This document shows positions 51,756 to 60,505 of a DNA stretch of 64,000 bases, piece by piece. The position numbers and the translations under genes were made by a program. The stretch's first letter is position 1. The number at the start of each line of letters is the position of its first letter. Where the stretch lies: contig NZ_LMEF01000002.1 of the NCBI RefSeq assembly GCF_001427905.1, positions 118,480 through 182,479 on the forward strand. Reading direction: 5' to 3'. The DNA comes from Flavobacterium sp. Root420 (GTDB taxonomy: Bacteria; Bacteroidota; Bacteroidia; Flavobacteriales; Flavobacteriaceae). The notes under the pieces were generated by a model. That model was given only the letters and a program-made list of their open reading frames with translations, did no database searches and was not told where the DNA came from.

Positions 51756-52325
51756 ATGTTTCAATTAGGGAAAACCATTATTTCAGAAGATATTCTTGAA
51801 AAAGAATTTGTGTGCAACTTGTCAGCTTGTAAAGGAGCCTGCTGTGTTGACGGAGATGCGGGTGCGCCTTTAAGCGAAGCAGAAACCAAAATTCTGGAAG
51901 AGATTTACCCGAAAGTAAAACCTTTTTTACGAAAAGAAGGAATTGCAGCGATCGAGGCACAAGGAACCTGGGTAAAAGGAACGGACGGTGATCTTGAAAC
52001 GCCATTAATAGACGAAAAAGATTGCGCTTACGTTATTTTCGACGGAAAAACGGCCCTTTGCGGAATTGAGCAAGCGTACAATCAGGGAATCGTAGATTGG
52101 AAAAAACCAGTTTCTTGTCATCTATATCCTATCCGAGTGAAAGACTTTACGGAGTTTGCCGCGGTGAATTATGACAAATGGGATATTTGTGATGATGCCT
52201 GTTCTTTAGGAAAAGAATTGGAAGTTCCGGTGTATAAATTTGTGAAAGAAGCTTTGATTCGCCGCTTTGGTGAAGACTGGTATATGGAGCTTGAAAAAGT
52301 AGCGGAAGAGCTTAGAAATTCTTAA
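51756..52325 (+). CDS. DUF3109 cysteine-rich protein
   Basis: The 189-residue protein carries the DUF3109 cysteine set: [19 protein letters not shown] (about 19-37), [25 protein letters not shown] and [11 protein letters not shown]. Eight or more cysteines suggest an iron-sulphur or zinc site, as in related CxxCxxxCC proteins. The role is unknown. The ATG at 51756 was chosen over an upstream TTG at 51714 because the -7 element covers that region. It is followed by a 336-bp gap before nrdB. Confidence 0.85.
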   Translation: MFQLGKTIISEDILEKEFVCNLSACKGACCVDGDAGAPLSEAETKILEEIYPKVKPFLRKEGIAAIEAQGTWVKGTDGDLETPLIDEKDCAYVIFDGKTALCGIEQAYNQGIVDWKKPVSCHLYPIRVKDFTEFAAVNYDKWDICDDACSLGKELEVPVYKFVKEALIRRFGEDWYMELEKVAEELRNS

Positions 52326-52661
52326 TAAAATAAGTGTTCTAATTACATCTTTTCAAGGATATATTTTGACTCAAAAAATAAAGTTTTAACTCAAAAAAAA
52401 CTTTTTAAAAACAATTGGAATTTCTTGCTTTTTATTCTAAAAAGTCTATATTTTACAGGGGTTTTAAGTATAGGTGACTATATTAAATGTCTCATTTACA
52501 AATATTTAATTATTGTCTGAAAAATATCTCATTTTTCCTGCGTTGTTAAAAACTACGTCGAATTGTGAATAAGTTTGGCTTTCATTTTTGGCTACAAATG
52601 ACAATCTTTGTAATCGTTCTGAATAAGTAAAAATTCAGCATAAAAATTAAATAAAACTGTC
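52326..52661. other. Gene-free 336-bp nrdB upstream region
   Basis: No open frame or hairpin of note lies here. Two nearly identical 15-base words (TTTTGACTCAAAAAA at 52364-52378 and TTTTAACTCAAAAAA at 52384-52398) repeat with a 20-bp period and could be a regulatory site. No NrdR-type box was found by eye. A weak -7-like AATCTTTG is at about 52602-52609. The length and the repeats make this a likely regulatory region for nrdB. Confidence 0.4.
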
Positions 52662-53639
52662 ATGTCACAAGTCGAACCAATATTACAAGAAAATAAAAAT
52701 CGTTTCGTTATTTTTCCTATCAAACATCATGATATTTGGGAATGGTACAAAAAGATGGAAGCTAGTTTTTGGACTGCGGAAGAAATCGACTTACACCAGG
52801 ATTTGACAGACTGGAATAATAAGTTAAGTGACGACGAAAGATATTTCATCAAACACATTTTAGCATTCTTTGCTGCATCTGATGGAATCGTAAATGAAAA
52901 TCTTGCTGAGAATTTTGTAAATGAGGTACAATATGCTGAAGCGAAGTTTTTCTATGGTTTCCAAATTATGATGGAGAACATTCATAGTGAAACATATTCA
53001 TTATTGATTGACACTTATGTGAAAGATGAAGCAGAAAAAGCAGAATTGTTTAATGCTTTGGAAGTTTTTCCGGCTATTAGAAAAAAAGCAGACTGGGCTT
53101 TAAAATGGATAGAATCTGACTCGTTTGCTGAAAGATTAATTGCTTTTGCTGCTGTTGAAGGTATTTTCTTCTCAGGTGCTTTTTGTTCTATTTATTGGTT
53201 GAAAAAACGTGGATTAATGCCAGGTTTAACTTTTTCTAATGAGTTGATTTCTCGTGACGAAGGCGTACATTGTGATTTTGCAGTTCACTTGCACAATCAT
53301 CACTTGATTAACAAAGTTCCAAAAGACAGAATTAAAGAAATCATTGTTGATGCTTTAGATATCGAAAGAGAATTTGTAACAGAATCGCTACCGGTAAGTT
53401 TGATTGGGATGAATGCAGTTTTAATGACACAATACCTAGAATTTGTTGCAGACAGATTGTTAGTAGAATTAGGTTGTGAACGTGTGTATGGATCAGCGAA
53501 TCCGTTTGATTTCATGGATATGATCTCTCTTCAGGGAAAAACTAATTTCTTTGAAAAACGTGTTGCCGAGTATCAAAAATCTGGTGTGATGAATACAGAC
53601 AGCGATGCTCAGAAAATTTCATTTGACGCAGATTTTTAG
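52662..53639 (+). CDS. nrdB: Ribonucleotide reductase small (beta) subunit, class Ia
   Basis: The 325-residue protein has the diiron and radical motifs: [11 protein letters not shown] (Asp ligand about 40), ENLAENF (about 87), [13 protein letters not shown], where Tyr about 114 is the likely radical site, [11 protein letters not shown] and [20 protein letters not shown] (Glu and His ligands). It supplies the tyrosyl radical for deoxynucleotide synthesis with the nrdA product. The C-terminal tail ISFDADF should bind the large subunit. nrdA follows after 252 bp, the reverse of the common nrdA-nrdB order. Confidence 0.96.
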   Translation: MSQVEPILQENKNRFVIFPIKHHDIWEWYKKMEASFWTAEEIDLHQDLTDWNNKLSDDERYFIKHILAFFAASDGIVNENLAENFVNEVQYAEAKFFYGFQIMMENIHSETYSLLIDTYVKDEAEKAELFNALEVFPAIRKKADWALKWIESDSFAERLIAFAAVEGIFFSGAFCSIYWLKKRGLMPGLTFSNELISRDEGVHCDFAVHLHNHHLINKVPKDRIKEIIVDALDIEREFVTESLPVSLIGMNAVLMTQYLEFVADRLLVELGCERVYGSANPFDFMDMISLQGKTNFFEKRVAEYQKSGVMNTDSDAQKISFDADF

Positions 53640-53891
53640 ACAACAAAATATTTTAGCGACCCCAAAAACGCTAAAAGAATAAAATCATTTTTTTAAGATT
53701 GGATCTCTTTCCCAAATCGTAGATTCAGTAACAATTTTTTTGCATTTTCGATCTATTTTATAGGTTGGGAGCAGACAACTATTGAGGATTTGATAATTCT
53801 CAAAAAATAATTTAAAAACACGCAATGTTTAAGTGCTGGAATTCGTTTTTCTAGTGTCTTTCATTTTTTCAATAATTAAAATAGTAAGCTT

Positions 53892-56285
53892 ATGTATGTA
53901 GTAAAAAGAGATGGCCACAAAGAGCCCGTAATGTTTGATAAGATTACAGAAAGAATCAAAAAGTTGTGTTACGGCTTGAATGAACTTGTAGATCCTGTTA
54001 AGGTAGCCATGAGAGTTATCGAGGGATTGTATGACGGGGTTTCTACTTCTGAACTGGATAATCTTGCGGCAGAAACGGCGGCTTCTATGACTATTGCGCA
54101 TCCTGATTATGCTCAATTGGCAGCGCGTGTGGCAATTTCAAATCTACATTCAAATACAAAAAAATCTTTCTCAGAAACGATGAAAGATATGTATCACTAC
54201 GTAAATCCAAGAAATGGACAAGAAGCGCCATTACTTTCCGATGAAGTATTTAATGTGATTCAGGAAAATGCTGCGTTTTTAGATTCTCATATTATTTATA
54301 CAAGAGATTTCAATTATGATTACTTTGGTTTCAAAACCTTAGAGCGTTCGTATTTGCTTAAAATAAACGGAAAAATCGTAGAAAGACCACAACATATGTT
54401 GATGCGTGTTTCGGTTGGTATTCACTTGGACGATTTAAAATCGGTAATTGAAACTTACGACTTAATGTCTAAAAAGTTTTTTACGCATGCAACGCCAACG
54501 TTGTTTAATGCCGGAACTCCAAAACCTCAAATGTCTTCTTGTTTCCTTTTGGCAATGCAGGATGATAGTATTGATGGTATTTACGATACTTTAAAACAAA
54601 CGGCTAAAATCTCGCAATCAGCGGGAGGAATTGGTCTTTCTATTCATAATGTTCGTGCAACCGGATCTTATATTCGTGGTACAAACGGAACTTCAAACGG
54701 AATTGTTCCGATGTTGAGAGTTTTCAATGATACCGCGCGTTACGTAGATCAGGGTGGTGGAAAACGTAAAGGAAGTTTTGCGATTTACATCGAGACCTGG
54801 CACGCTGATATCTTTGATTTTTTGGATTTAAAGAAAAACACAGGAAAAGAAGAAATGCGTGCGAGAGATTTATTCTTCGCAATGTGGACTTCAGATTTAT
54901 TCATGAAACGTGTACAGGAAGATACAACGTGGACTTTAATGTGTCCGAACGAATGTCCTGGTTTGTATGATGTTTACGGAGATGAATTCGAAGCTTTATA
55001 TATCGATTACGAATTTAGAGGAAAAGGTAGAAAAACCATTCGTGCACGTGAATTATGGGAGAAAATCCTTGAATCACAAATCGAAACCGGAACGCCTTAT
55101 ATGTTGTACAAAGATGCAGCAAACCGTAAATCGAACCACAAGAATTTAGGAACAATTCGTTCTTCTAACTTGTGTACGGAGATTATGGAGTACACTTCTA
55201 AAGATGAAATTGCGGTTTGTAACCTGGCTTCTATTTCGTTGCCAATGTTCATTGATAACGGAAAATTTGATCACGAAGCACTTTACAATGTTACAAAACG
55301 TGTAACTCGTAACCTGAACAAAGTAATCGACAGAAATTATTACCCGGTAAAAGAAGCTGAAAATTCAAACATGCGTCACCGTCCGGTTGGATTGGGTGTG
55401 CAAGGTTTGGCTGATGCTTTCATTATGTTGCGTTTGCCTTTTACAAGTGATGAGGCTAAAACTTTAAACCAGGAAATTTTCGAAACTTTATACTTCGCAG
55501 CTGTAACCGCTTCTATGGAAATGGCAAAAGAAGAAGGACCATATTCTACATTTGAAGGTTCTCCAATGTCTAAAGGAGAATTCCAATACAATATGTGGGG
55601 AATGAAAGATGAAGAATTATCAGGACGTTGGGACTGGGCTTCATTAAGAAAAGAAGTAATGGAACACGGAGTTCGTAACTCATTGTTAGTTGCACCAATG
55701 CCAACTGCTTCGACTTCGCAAATTCTTGGAAACAACGAAGCTTTCGAGCCTTATACATCAAACATTTACACGCGTCGTGTATTGTCTGGAGAATTTATCG
55801 TCGTAAACAAACATTTACTGGAAGACTTAGTAAAACTTGGTTTGTGGAACGAAGATTTGAAACAAGAAATTATGCGTCATAACGGATCTGTTCAAAATAT
55901 TGACATCATCCCACAAGACTTGAAAGAATTATACAAAACGGTTTGGGAAATGTCGATGAAAGATATTATCGATATGTCTCGCCAAAGAGGTTATTTCATT
56001 GACCAATCGCAATCACTAAACTTGTTCATGCAGGATGCTAACTATTCTAAACTTACGTCAATGCACTTCTACGCTTGGCAATCAGGTTTGAAAACCGGAA
56101 TGTATTACCTGAGAACGAAATCAGCAGTTGATGCGATTAAATTCACATTGAACAATGATAAAAAAGAAGAAACAGCACCATCTTTAGTTGCAGAGACAGA
56201 AGAAATCAGTGTTGAAGACTACAAAGCAATGTTGCTAAAAGCACAAGCCGCAGATCCAGAGGATTGTGAGATGTGTGGGTCTTAA
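53892..56285 (+). CDS. nrdA: Ribonucleotide reductase large (alpha) subunit, class Ia
   Basis: The 797-residue enzyme has an N-terminal ATP cone (about 1-95; [20 protein letters not shown]), the substrate-site disulphide Cys in [31 protein letters not shown], the radical-site block SNLCTEI followed by AVCNLASIS, and [20 protein letters not shown]. The C-terminal CEMC is the redox pair that re-reduces the active site. It converts NDPs to dNDPs. The ATP cone indicates dATP feedback inhibition of overall activity. The 252-bp gap from nrdB contains no gene or clear hairpin, so a separate promoter is possible. Confidence 0.97.
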   Translation: MYVVKRDGHKEPVMFDKITERIKKLCYGLNELVDPVKVAMRVIEGLYDGVSTSELDNLAAETAASMTIAHPDYAQLAARVAISNLHSNTKKSFSETMKDMYHYVNPRNGQEAPLLSDEVFNVIQENAAFLDSHIIYTRDFNYDYFGFKTLERSYLLKINGKIVERPQHMLMRVSVGIHLDDLKSVIETYDLMSKKFFTHATPTLFNAGTPKPQMSSCFLLAMQDDSIDGIYDTLKQTAKISQSAGGIGLSIHNVRATGSYIRGTNGTSNGIVPMLRVFNDTARYVDQGGGKRKGSFAIYIETWHADIFDFLDLKKNTGKEEMRARDLFFAMWTSDLFMKRVQEDTTWTLMCPNECPGLYDVYGDEFEALYIDYEFRGKGRKTIRARELWEKILESQIETGTPYMLYKDAANRKSNHKNLGTIRSSNLCTEIMEYTSKDEIAVCNLASISLPMFIDNGKFDHEALYNVTKRVTRNLNKVIDRNYYPVKEAENSNMRHRPVGLGVQGLADAFIMLRLPFTSDEAKTLNQEIFETLYFAAVTASMEMAKEEGPYSTFEGSPMSKGEFQYNMWGMKDEELSGRWDWASLRKEVMEHGVRNSLLVAPMPTASTSQILGNNEAFEPYTSNIYTRRVLSGEFIVVNKHLLEDLVKLGLWNEDLKQEIMRHNGSVQNIDIIPQDLKELYKTVWEMSMKDIIDMSRQRGYFIDQSQSLNLFMQDANYSKLTSMHFYAWQSGLKTGMYYLRTKSAVDAIKFTLNNDKKEETAPSLVAETEEISVEDYKAMLLKAQAADPEDCEMCGS

Positions 56286-56343
56286 TTTTTTTTAGAAGAA
56301 AGAAAATAGAATAAAGAGAAAAGATTTATTCTTTCGTTTATAG

Positions 56344-56376
56344 AAAGCAGTTATTGTAATGATAGCTGCTTTTTGT
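56344..56376 (+). terminator. Terminator after nrdA
   Basis: AAAGCAGTTAT pairs with ATAGCTGCTTT including one G-U pair, followed by TTTTGTTTTT. It lies 58 bases past the nrdA stop. Confidence 0.7.
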
Positions 56377-56464
56377 TTTTTAGGAGCTATTTCCCGCTTT
56401 TCGTTTCAATCTTTTTTATTTTTAAAGAAAAAACAAAAAAGGATTTCCACTTCCAACTCCTTGC

Positions 56465-56569
56465 ATCGAAATTAAATTAGAATTTCTTAAAGATCAAAAA
56501 AAAGAAGGCAATTATTTTCTTTATGTTAATGAAAAGAAAGAATTCATAGATGAATTTCTAATAACATAG
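56465..56569 (+). pseudogene. Possible gene remnant cut by a REP-like element
   Basis: An open stretch of 34 codons with natural-looking sequence (IEIKLEFLKDQKKEGNYFLY, then VNEKKEFIDEFLIT) ends at a TAG inside the REP-like element at 56565. There is no suitable start. It could be the end of a lost gene or chance coding potential in AT-rich DNA. Confidence 0.2.
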
Positions 56570-56640
56570 CCGTGGTTTCAACCACGGGAACACAATACGT
56601 TTACCCAATACGTCTCCCGTGGTTGAAACCACGGGCTATG
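56565..56640. repeat. REP-like element (GTTTCAACC type), copy 2
   Basis: CATAGCCGTGGTTTCAACC and its 3' complement (56613-56640) form the same structure as 12079-12154, with base changes that keep the pairing: copy 1 has CCCACGG where this copy has CCCGTGG. The flanking hairpin also folds on itself (CGTGGTT/AACCACG). Confidence 0.7.
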
Positions 56641-56809
56641 TTTGATTATGATTGCTGAATATAAAATAAACAATATCTCCAAAAATTCCCCGTTCTAATT
56701 ATTACCAAAGACCTTTTAAAATCTTAGCTCCTTAGCATCTAAGAAACTTAGCACCTTCTCTTTAAACCTTTAAAAGAAAGTCAAGTCTTATTGTAATAAT
56801 TTCTGAATT

Positions 56810-58207
56810 ATGAAAAAAAGCAATCTTTGGTCGTTACGATTGGGTTTTTCCGGTAAAGAAGCCGATAAAATTGAAAAACTAGGATTAGAAAAATTTCTAA
56901 AACATTCCTATGATTCAAAATTTGACAAACAACTTCCTACTTTTTTGGATGATGATCCTAAAACACTTCTTGAGCTCAAAGCTTTGCGCGAATCCATAAA
57001 AAATGCCGACTCCGAATTCAAAAAGAAGGCTCTCAAAAAAGAAAACTATTCAAATGTAGAATTGAAAAAGTGGTGGATCGCTAAAATGCGAAATGACGAA
57101 TTTCCGTTACGTGAGAGTATGGTTTGTTTTTGGCACAATCATTTCGTATCAACTTCGCAAAAAGTAAAAGTCAATTATTGGATTTATCAGCACAATATGA
57201 TTTTACGTGAACATGCTTTTGGAAATTTCAAGGAATTAACAAAGCAAATCGTGAAATCAAATGCCATGGTTCGGTATTTAGATAATATCGATAATAAAAA
57301 AGGTAAATATAATGAAAATCTAAGTCGCGAATTACTTGAATTATTCACGATTGGAATTGGGAATTATTCTGAAAATGACATAAAAGAAGGAGCAAAAGCT
57401 TTAGCTGGATTGAATTATGGAGATGATGGCGCAGTTTATAAAAAAAATATAGAAGATAATAGTGATAAGACTTATTTCGGTAAAACCGGAAACTGGAAAG
57501 TCGATGATTTGGTTGATATCATTTTTGAACAGAAAAACATTCCGTATTTAATTACCCGAAAAATCCTGAAATGGTTTGTTTATGATAATCCGCCAGAAGA
57601 TTTGGTGACTTATTATGGAGATTATTTCAGAAAAGTAAAGTTTGAGATTCAGCCACTACTAACTAAAATTTTTACAGAAGAATTTAAAAAGGACACTTCG
57701 GGAACTAAAATTAAAAATCCGTTGGTTTATATTTTGCAGCTTTTAGAGGAATTACATGTTGATGATCTGGACGATACCATGGTTTTGTTTTTTCTAAAAC
57801 AACAAGGAATGGATTTGTACAATCAAATAAATGTGAAAGGTTGGGACGGCGGAAATTCGTGGCTGACTTCGCAAATTTATCTGCAACGTAATAATACTTC
57901 CGATTTGCTTTGTAGCGGAAGAAATATCACCAAAAGAGTTTTAAATACAATGAATTCTGAAAATGAAAAGCCAAAATCAGAATACGAAAAAATCAATGTA
58001 AAAATCGATTTTGATTCCGATGGAAATAATAAAACCATTATCGCTGAATTGTCAGACAGGTTGTTGTTCAAAGTAAATGATGCAATGCAAAAAGACATGG
58101 AGAATTTACTGAAATACGATTTTGACCCAAAAGACGAGCACGCCAATTTTGCAGTGGCGAGACTCTTTAATTACATCACGAAATTGCCGGAATATCAGTT
58201 GATTTAA
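56810..58207 (+). CDS. DUF1800 family protein
   Basis: The 465-residue protein shows the DUF1800 hallmarks: RLGFSGKEADKIEKLG at the start, WWIAKMRNDEFPLRESMVCF, FWHNHFVSTSQKVKVNYWIY (about 108-127), LSRELLELFTIGIGNYSEND and GWDGGNSWLTSQIYLQRN. The family is unassigned but is nearly always followed by a DUF1501 gene, as here 12 bases later. There is no obvious signal peptide. The pair is thought to act in the envelope or in polymer metabolism; no enzyme activity is established. Confidence 0.88.
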   Translation: MKKSNLWSLRLGFSGKEADKIEKLGLEKFLKHSYDSKFDKQLPTFLDDDPKTLLELKALRESIKNADSEFKKKALKKENYSNVELKKWWIAKMRNDEFPLRESMVCFWHNHFVSTSQKVKVNYWIYQHNMILREHAFGNFKELTKQIVKSNAMVRYLDNIDNKKGKYNENLSRELLELFTIGIGNYSENDIKEGAKALAGLNYGDDGAVYKKNIEDNSDKTYFGKTGNWKVDDLVDIIFEQKNIPYLITRKILKWFVYDNPPEDLVTYYGDYFRKVKFEIQPLLTKIFTEEFKKDTSGTKIKNPLVYILQLLEELHVDDLDDTMVLFFLKQQGMDLYNQINVKGWDGGNSWLTSQIYLQRNNTSDLLCSGRNITKRVLNTMNSENEKPKSEYEKINVKIDFDSDGNNKTIIAELSDRLLFKVNDAMQKDMENLLKYDFDPKDEHANFAVARLFNYITKLPEYQLI

Positions 58208-58219
58208 AAACCTGAAATT

Positions 58220-59389
58220 ATGAACAGAAGAAATTTTTTAACATTAACAGGAACACTCACAGGCGGACTGCTTGTACTTCCTGATTTTTTGCACGCTTTT
58301 GGCTCACAAAATAATTTGGTAACCGGCGAACAGTGCATTGTTTTTGTGCAATTGAATGGAGGAAATGACGGATTGAATACTTTTATTCCGTACGATAATC
58401 CGTTATACTATGATTTGAGAACTAAAATTGCCCTGAATAAAGATGTGGTCATTGGAAAAAGTAAGGGAATGGCATTTCATCCTTCCTTAAAAGATTTTGC
58501 CCAAATGCAGCAAAATGGAGATTTAACCGTAATTCAGAATGTGGGATATCCGGAACCCATTCGCTCCCATTTTCGCAGTCAGGAAATTTGGCAAACAGCA
58601 ACCGACTCAAATAAATATATAAATGAAGGCTGGTTAGGAAGATATTTAGATTTGCAGTGCAACGGTCACGAGGTCACAGCTGGAATAAATTTGGATTCTA
58701 TAGATAATTTGGCTTTAAAAGGTGTTGAACCAAATTCGATCACGGTAAAAGATCCAAACCGATTTAAAGTAAAATCAGATAAGGATGAAAATGTAACCTT
58801 GTCTGATAATCCACAATTAGATTTTGTTCGAAAAATAGCTAATTCGGTAATAGAAGGTTCTGATGAAATCCAGAAAGCATTGGCAAAATCCAAAACAGAA
58901 ATCAGTTATCCAAAGACAGGATTATCCAAAAACCTTGAATGGATTGCCCGATTGATAAAAGGGAACTTAAATTCAAAAGTATATTATACGTCACTTGGCG
59001 GTTTTGATACGCACGACAATCAACTTGCGATTCACGAAAAAAAATTAACCGATTTGAATGATGCCTTGTATAGCTTTTATCAGGATTTAAAACAAGCACA
59101 ATTGATGCAGAATGTTACCGTTGTTGTATTCTCCGAATTTGGAAGAAGAGTAAAAGACAACGGAAACGGTACAGATCACGGAACTGCGGCCCCAATGTTT
59201 ATTATTGGAGGAAATAATAAAGGAACGATTTTAGGAAATAATCCAAATTTGGCAGACTTAGATAATGGTGATTTAAAACATGAGATTGATTTCAGAAGTG
59301 TTTATGCTTCTTTATTAAAAGAAAAAATGAATTTTGATTATTCTAAAATTGGGATTAGGAATAAACCGGTTTCTGGGTTGTTTTCATAA
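58220..59389 (+). CDS. DUF1501 family protein with Tat signal
   Basis: The 389-residue protein begins MNRRNFLTLTGTLTGGLLVL, a twin-arginine signal (RRNFL) with a hydrophobic stretch, so it is exported folded. DUF1501 motifs include CIVFVQLNGGNDGLNTFIPY (about 39-58), PIRSHFRSQEIWQT, YYTSLGGFDTHDNQ and VVVFSEFGRRVKDNGNGTDH. The sulfatase/alkaline-phosphatase-like layout of Asp, His and Ser residues suggests hydrolase ancestry, but activity is not shown. It pairs with the DUF1800 gene. Confidence 0.88.
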   Translation: MNRRNFLTLTGTLTGGLLVLPDFLHAFGSQNNLVTGEQCIVFVQLNGGNDGLNTFIPYDNPLYYDLRTKIALNKDVVIGKSKGMAFHPSLKDFAQMQQNGDLTVIQNVGYPEPIRSHFRSQEIWQTATDSNKYINEGWLGRYLDLQCNGHEVTAGINLDSIDNLALKGVEPNSITVKDPNRFKVKSDKDENVTLSDNPQLDFVRKIANSVIEGSDEIQKALAKSKTEISYPKTGLSKNLEWIARLIKGNLNSKVYYTSLGGFDTHDNQLAIHEKKLTDLNDALYSFYQDLKQAQLMQNVTVVVFSEFGRRVKDNGNGTDHGTAAPMFIIGGNNKGTILGNNPNLADLDNGDLKHEIDFRSVYASLLKEKMNFDYSKIGIRNKPVSGLFS

Positions 59390-59487
59390 ATAATTATAAA
59401 GAGTTCTTAAATGTAGTTTTTTTCTTATAAATTTGTTTTGATAGTGAGATTTTAAAATTAGATAGTTTCACTTTAGAGCAACTTTTA

Positions 59488-59495
59488 TATATTTG
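59488..59495 (+). promoter_or_regulatory. -7 element for the HigBA operon
   Basis: TATATTTG is an exact TAnnTTTG. Its last three bases are the TTG of a possible start at 59493, so translation must begin at the ATG at 59502. The transcript would be almost leaderless. Confidence 0.55.
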
Positions 59496-59501
59496 TCATT
59501 T

Positions 59502-59849
59502 ATGAGTAATAATCAAAAGATTAGGACTGTTACTTTTTTTAATAATTATTTTGAAGATTTTTTCATAAAACAACGAGATAAGGTTCGAGCTAAAATTGTT
59601 TGGACGATAGATTTAATTGAGGAATTGGAGAGAGTTCCTGAAACGTATCTAAAATATATCGAGAATACAGATGGACTTTATGAAATTAGAGTACAGCAAG
59701 GAAGCGATATTTTTAGAATTTTTTGTTTTTTTGATGATGGAAAATTGGTTGTATTGGCTAATGGATTTCAAAAGAAAACTCAAAAGACACCAAAATTTGA
59801 AATTGAAAAAGCATTAAAAATCAAAAAGGAATATGAAAACGAAAAGTAA
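59502..59849 (+). CDS. HigB-type toxin (RelE/ParE superfamily)
   Basis: The 115-residue protein matches phage-derived Gp49/HigB toxins: VTFFNNYFEDFFIKQRDKVR, LEELERVPETYLKYIENTDG-like (actual IEELERVPETYLKYI), GLYEIRVQQGSDIFRIFCFF and the terminal VLANGFQKKTQKTPKFEIEK. Such toxins are ribosome-dependent mRNA interferases. The toxin gene precedes the antitoxin, the reverse of most pairs but usual for higBA. The genes overlap by 17 bases. The start was set by the -7 element. Confidence 0.85.
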   Translation: MSNNQKIRTVTFFNNYFEDFFIKQRDKVRAKIVWTIDLIEELERVPETYLKYIENTDGLYEIRVQQGSDIFRIFCFFDDGKLVVLANGFQKKTQKTPKFEIEKALKIKKEYENEK

Positions 59850-60138
59850 AAATATTACCACTTTAGAACAGTTTAAAGAAAAACACTACGGTAAAATTGG
59901 AACACCAAAACGAGATGAACTCGAAGCGGGTTATGAAAATTTTAAAATTGGAGCAATGATTCATGAAGCAAGACTTCAAAAAGGAATGACTCAGGAACAA
60001 CTTGCAGAAAAAGCAGGAACAACAAAATCTTATATTTCGAAGATTGAAAATAATGTAAAAGAAGCCAGGTTTTCTACACTTCAAAAAATAGTAGAAATTG
60101 GTTTGGAGGGGCGCTTAGAGCTGTCTATTAGATTATAA
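59833..60138 (+). CDS. HigA-type antitoxin (XRE helix-turn-helix)
   Basis: The 101-residue protein has a XRE-family helix-turn-helix (about 45-95; LQKGMTQEQLAEKAGTTKSY, ISKIENNVKEARFSTLQKIV). It should bind and neutralise the upstream toxin and repress the operon. The N-terminal arm (about 1-40) is likely the toxin-binding part. It overlaps the toxin gene by 17 bases, so both are made together. Confidence 0.87.
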   Translation: MKTKSKNITTLEQFKEKHYGKIGTPKRDELEAGYENFKIGAMIHEARLQKGMTQEQLAEKAGTTKSYISKIENNVKEARFSTLQKIVEIGLEGRLELSIRL

Positions 60139-60298
60139 ATCTCTACAATCTTAGCCCTTTAGTAACTCAGAACCTCAGTACCTCACTAAAAACCAATTGC
60201 CTAAATCGCATTTTAAGAGCGATTTATTAAATTATCCTACAAAACCAGTAGATTTTGTTAAGAAATCCTTTTTTGTTTCATAAAATGCAATATTTTTT

Positions 60299-60328
60299 TT
60301 GGTGCGGTAAAAATAATTTATACATTCG
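60299..60328 (+). promoter_or_regulatory. pheA operon promoter
   Basis: TTG at 60299-60301, 19 bases, then TACATTCG at 60321-60328 (one mismatch to TAnnTTTG). The transcript would start near 60335, leaving room for the leader peptide at 60358. Confidence 0.55.
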
Positions 60329-60357
60329 CAGAGAATTTAAATAATAACACAAACAAA

Positions 60358-60438
60358 ATGGCATCTAACCGTTTTTATTTTAGCAACTCTTTTTATTTCT
60401 TCTTTAGTAGAAGTGAGGATTGTGCTATGGTTATTTGA
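60358..60438 (+). CDS. Phe/Tyr-rich leader peptide of the pheA operon
   Basis: A 26-codon open frame ends in TGA at 60436-60438. Residues 6-16 read FYFSNSFYFFF, so six Phe and two Tyr codons stand within 11 positions. It lies about 20 bases downstream of the expected transcript start and 67 bases before the pheA ATG. The last four codons of the cluster lie just ahead of a segment (60416-60423) that can pair with the 5' arm of the terminator at 60471. This is the layout of an attenuator controlled by charged tRNA-Phe and tRNA-Tyr. There is no Shine-Dalgarno, normal for the phylum. Confidence 0.75.
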   Translation: MASNRFYFSNSFYFFFSRSEDCAMVI

Positions 60439-60499
60439 GAAAATTAAAAAGACAAATAAAACTAATATACAATCCTGATGAAAATCAGGATTTTTTTTT
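60416..60499 (+). terminator. pheA attenuator: antiterminator and terminator
   Basis: The terminator is AATCCTGAT (60471-60479) paired with ATCAGGATT (60484-60492) across a GAAA loop, then Ts to 60499; it ends six bases before pheA. The competing pairing is AGGATTGT (60416-60423, inside the leader frame) with ACAATCCT (60469-60476), an exact 8-bp match that would break the terminator. If a ribosome stalls at the Phe/Tyr codons the antiterminator can form; if it reaches the stop codon it covers the 60416-60423 segment and the terminator forms. Confidence 0.7.
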
Positions 60500-60505
60500 G
60501 AATAT

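Larger units (their letters stand above)
56286..56809. other. Gene-poor 524-bp region after nrdA with repeats
   Basis: This region holds the nrdA terminator (56344-56376), an A/T-rich segment with GCTATTTCCCGC and AAAAAAGGATTTCC words that I recognise as a common flavobacterial intergenic repeat, a small gene remnant (56465-56569), a REP-like element (56565-56640) and CTTAG-type words (56719-56759) just before the DUF1800 gene. Confidence 0.6.

Noticed and set aside
56286..56345. Second attenuator or leader peptide after nrdA
   Set aside because: The hairpin here follows nrdA and has a T run, but no amino-acid-rich short frame or downstream biosynthetic gene is near; it is an ordinary terminator.
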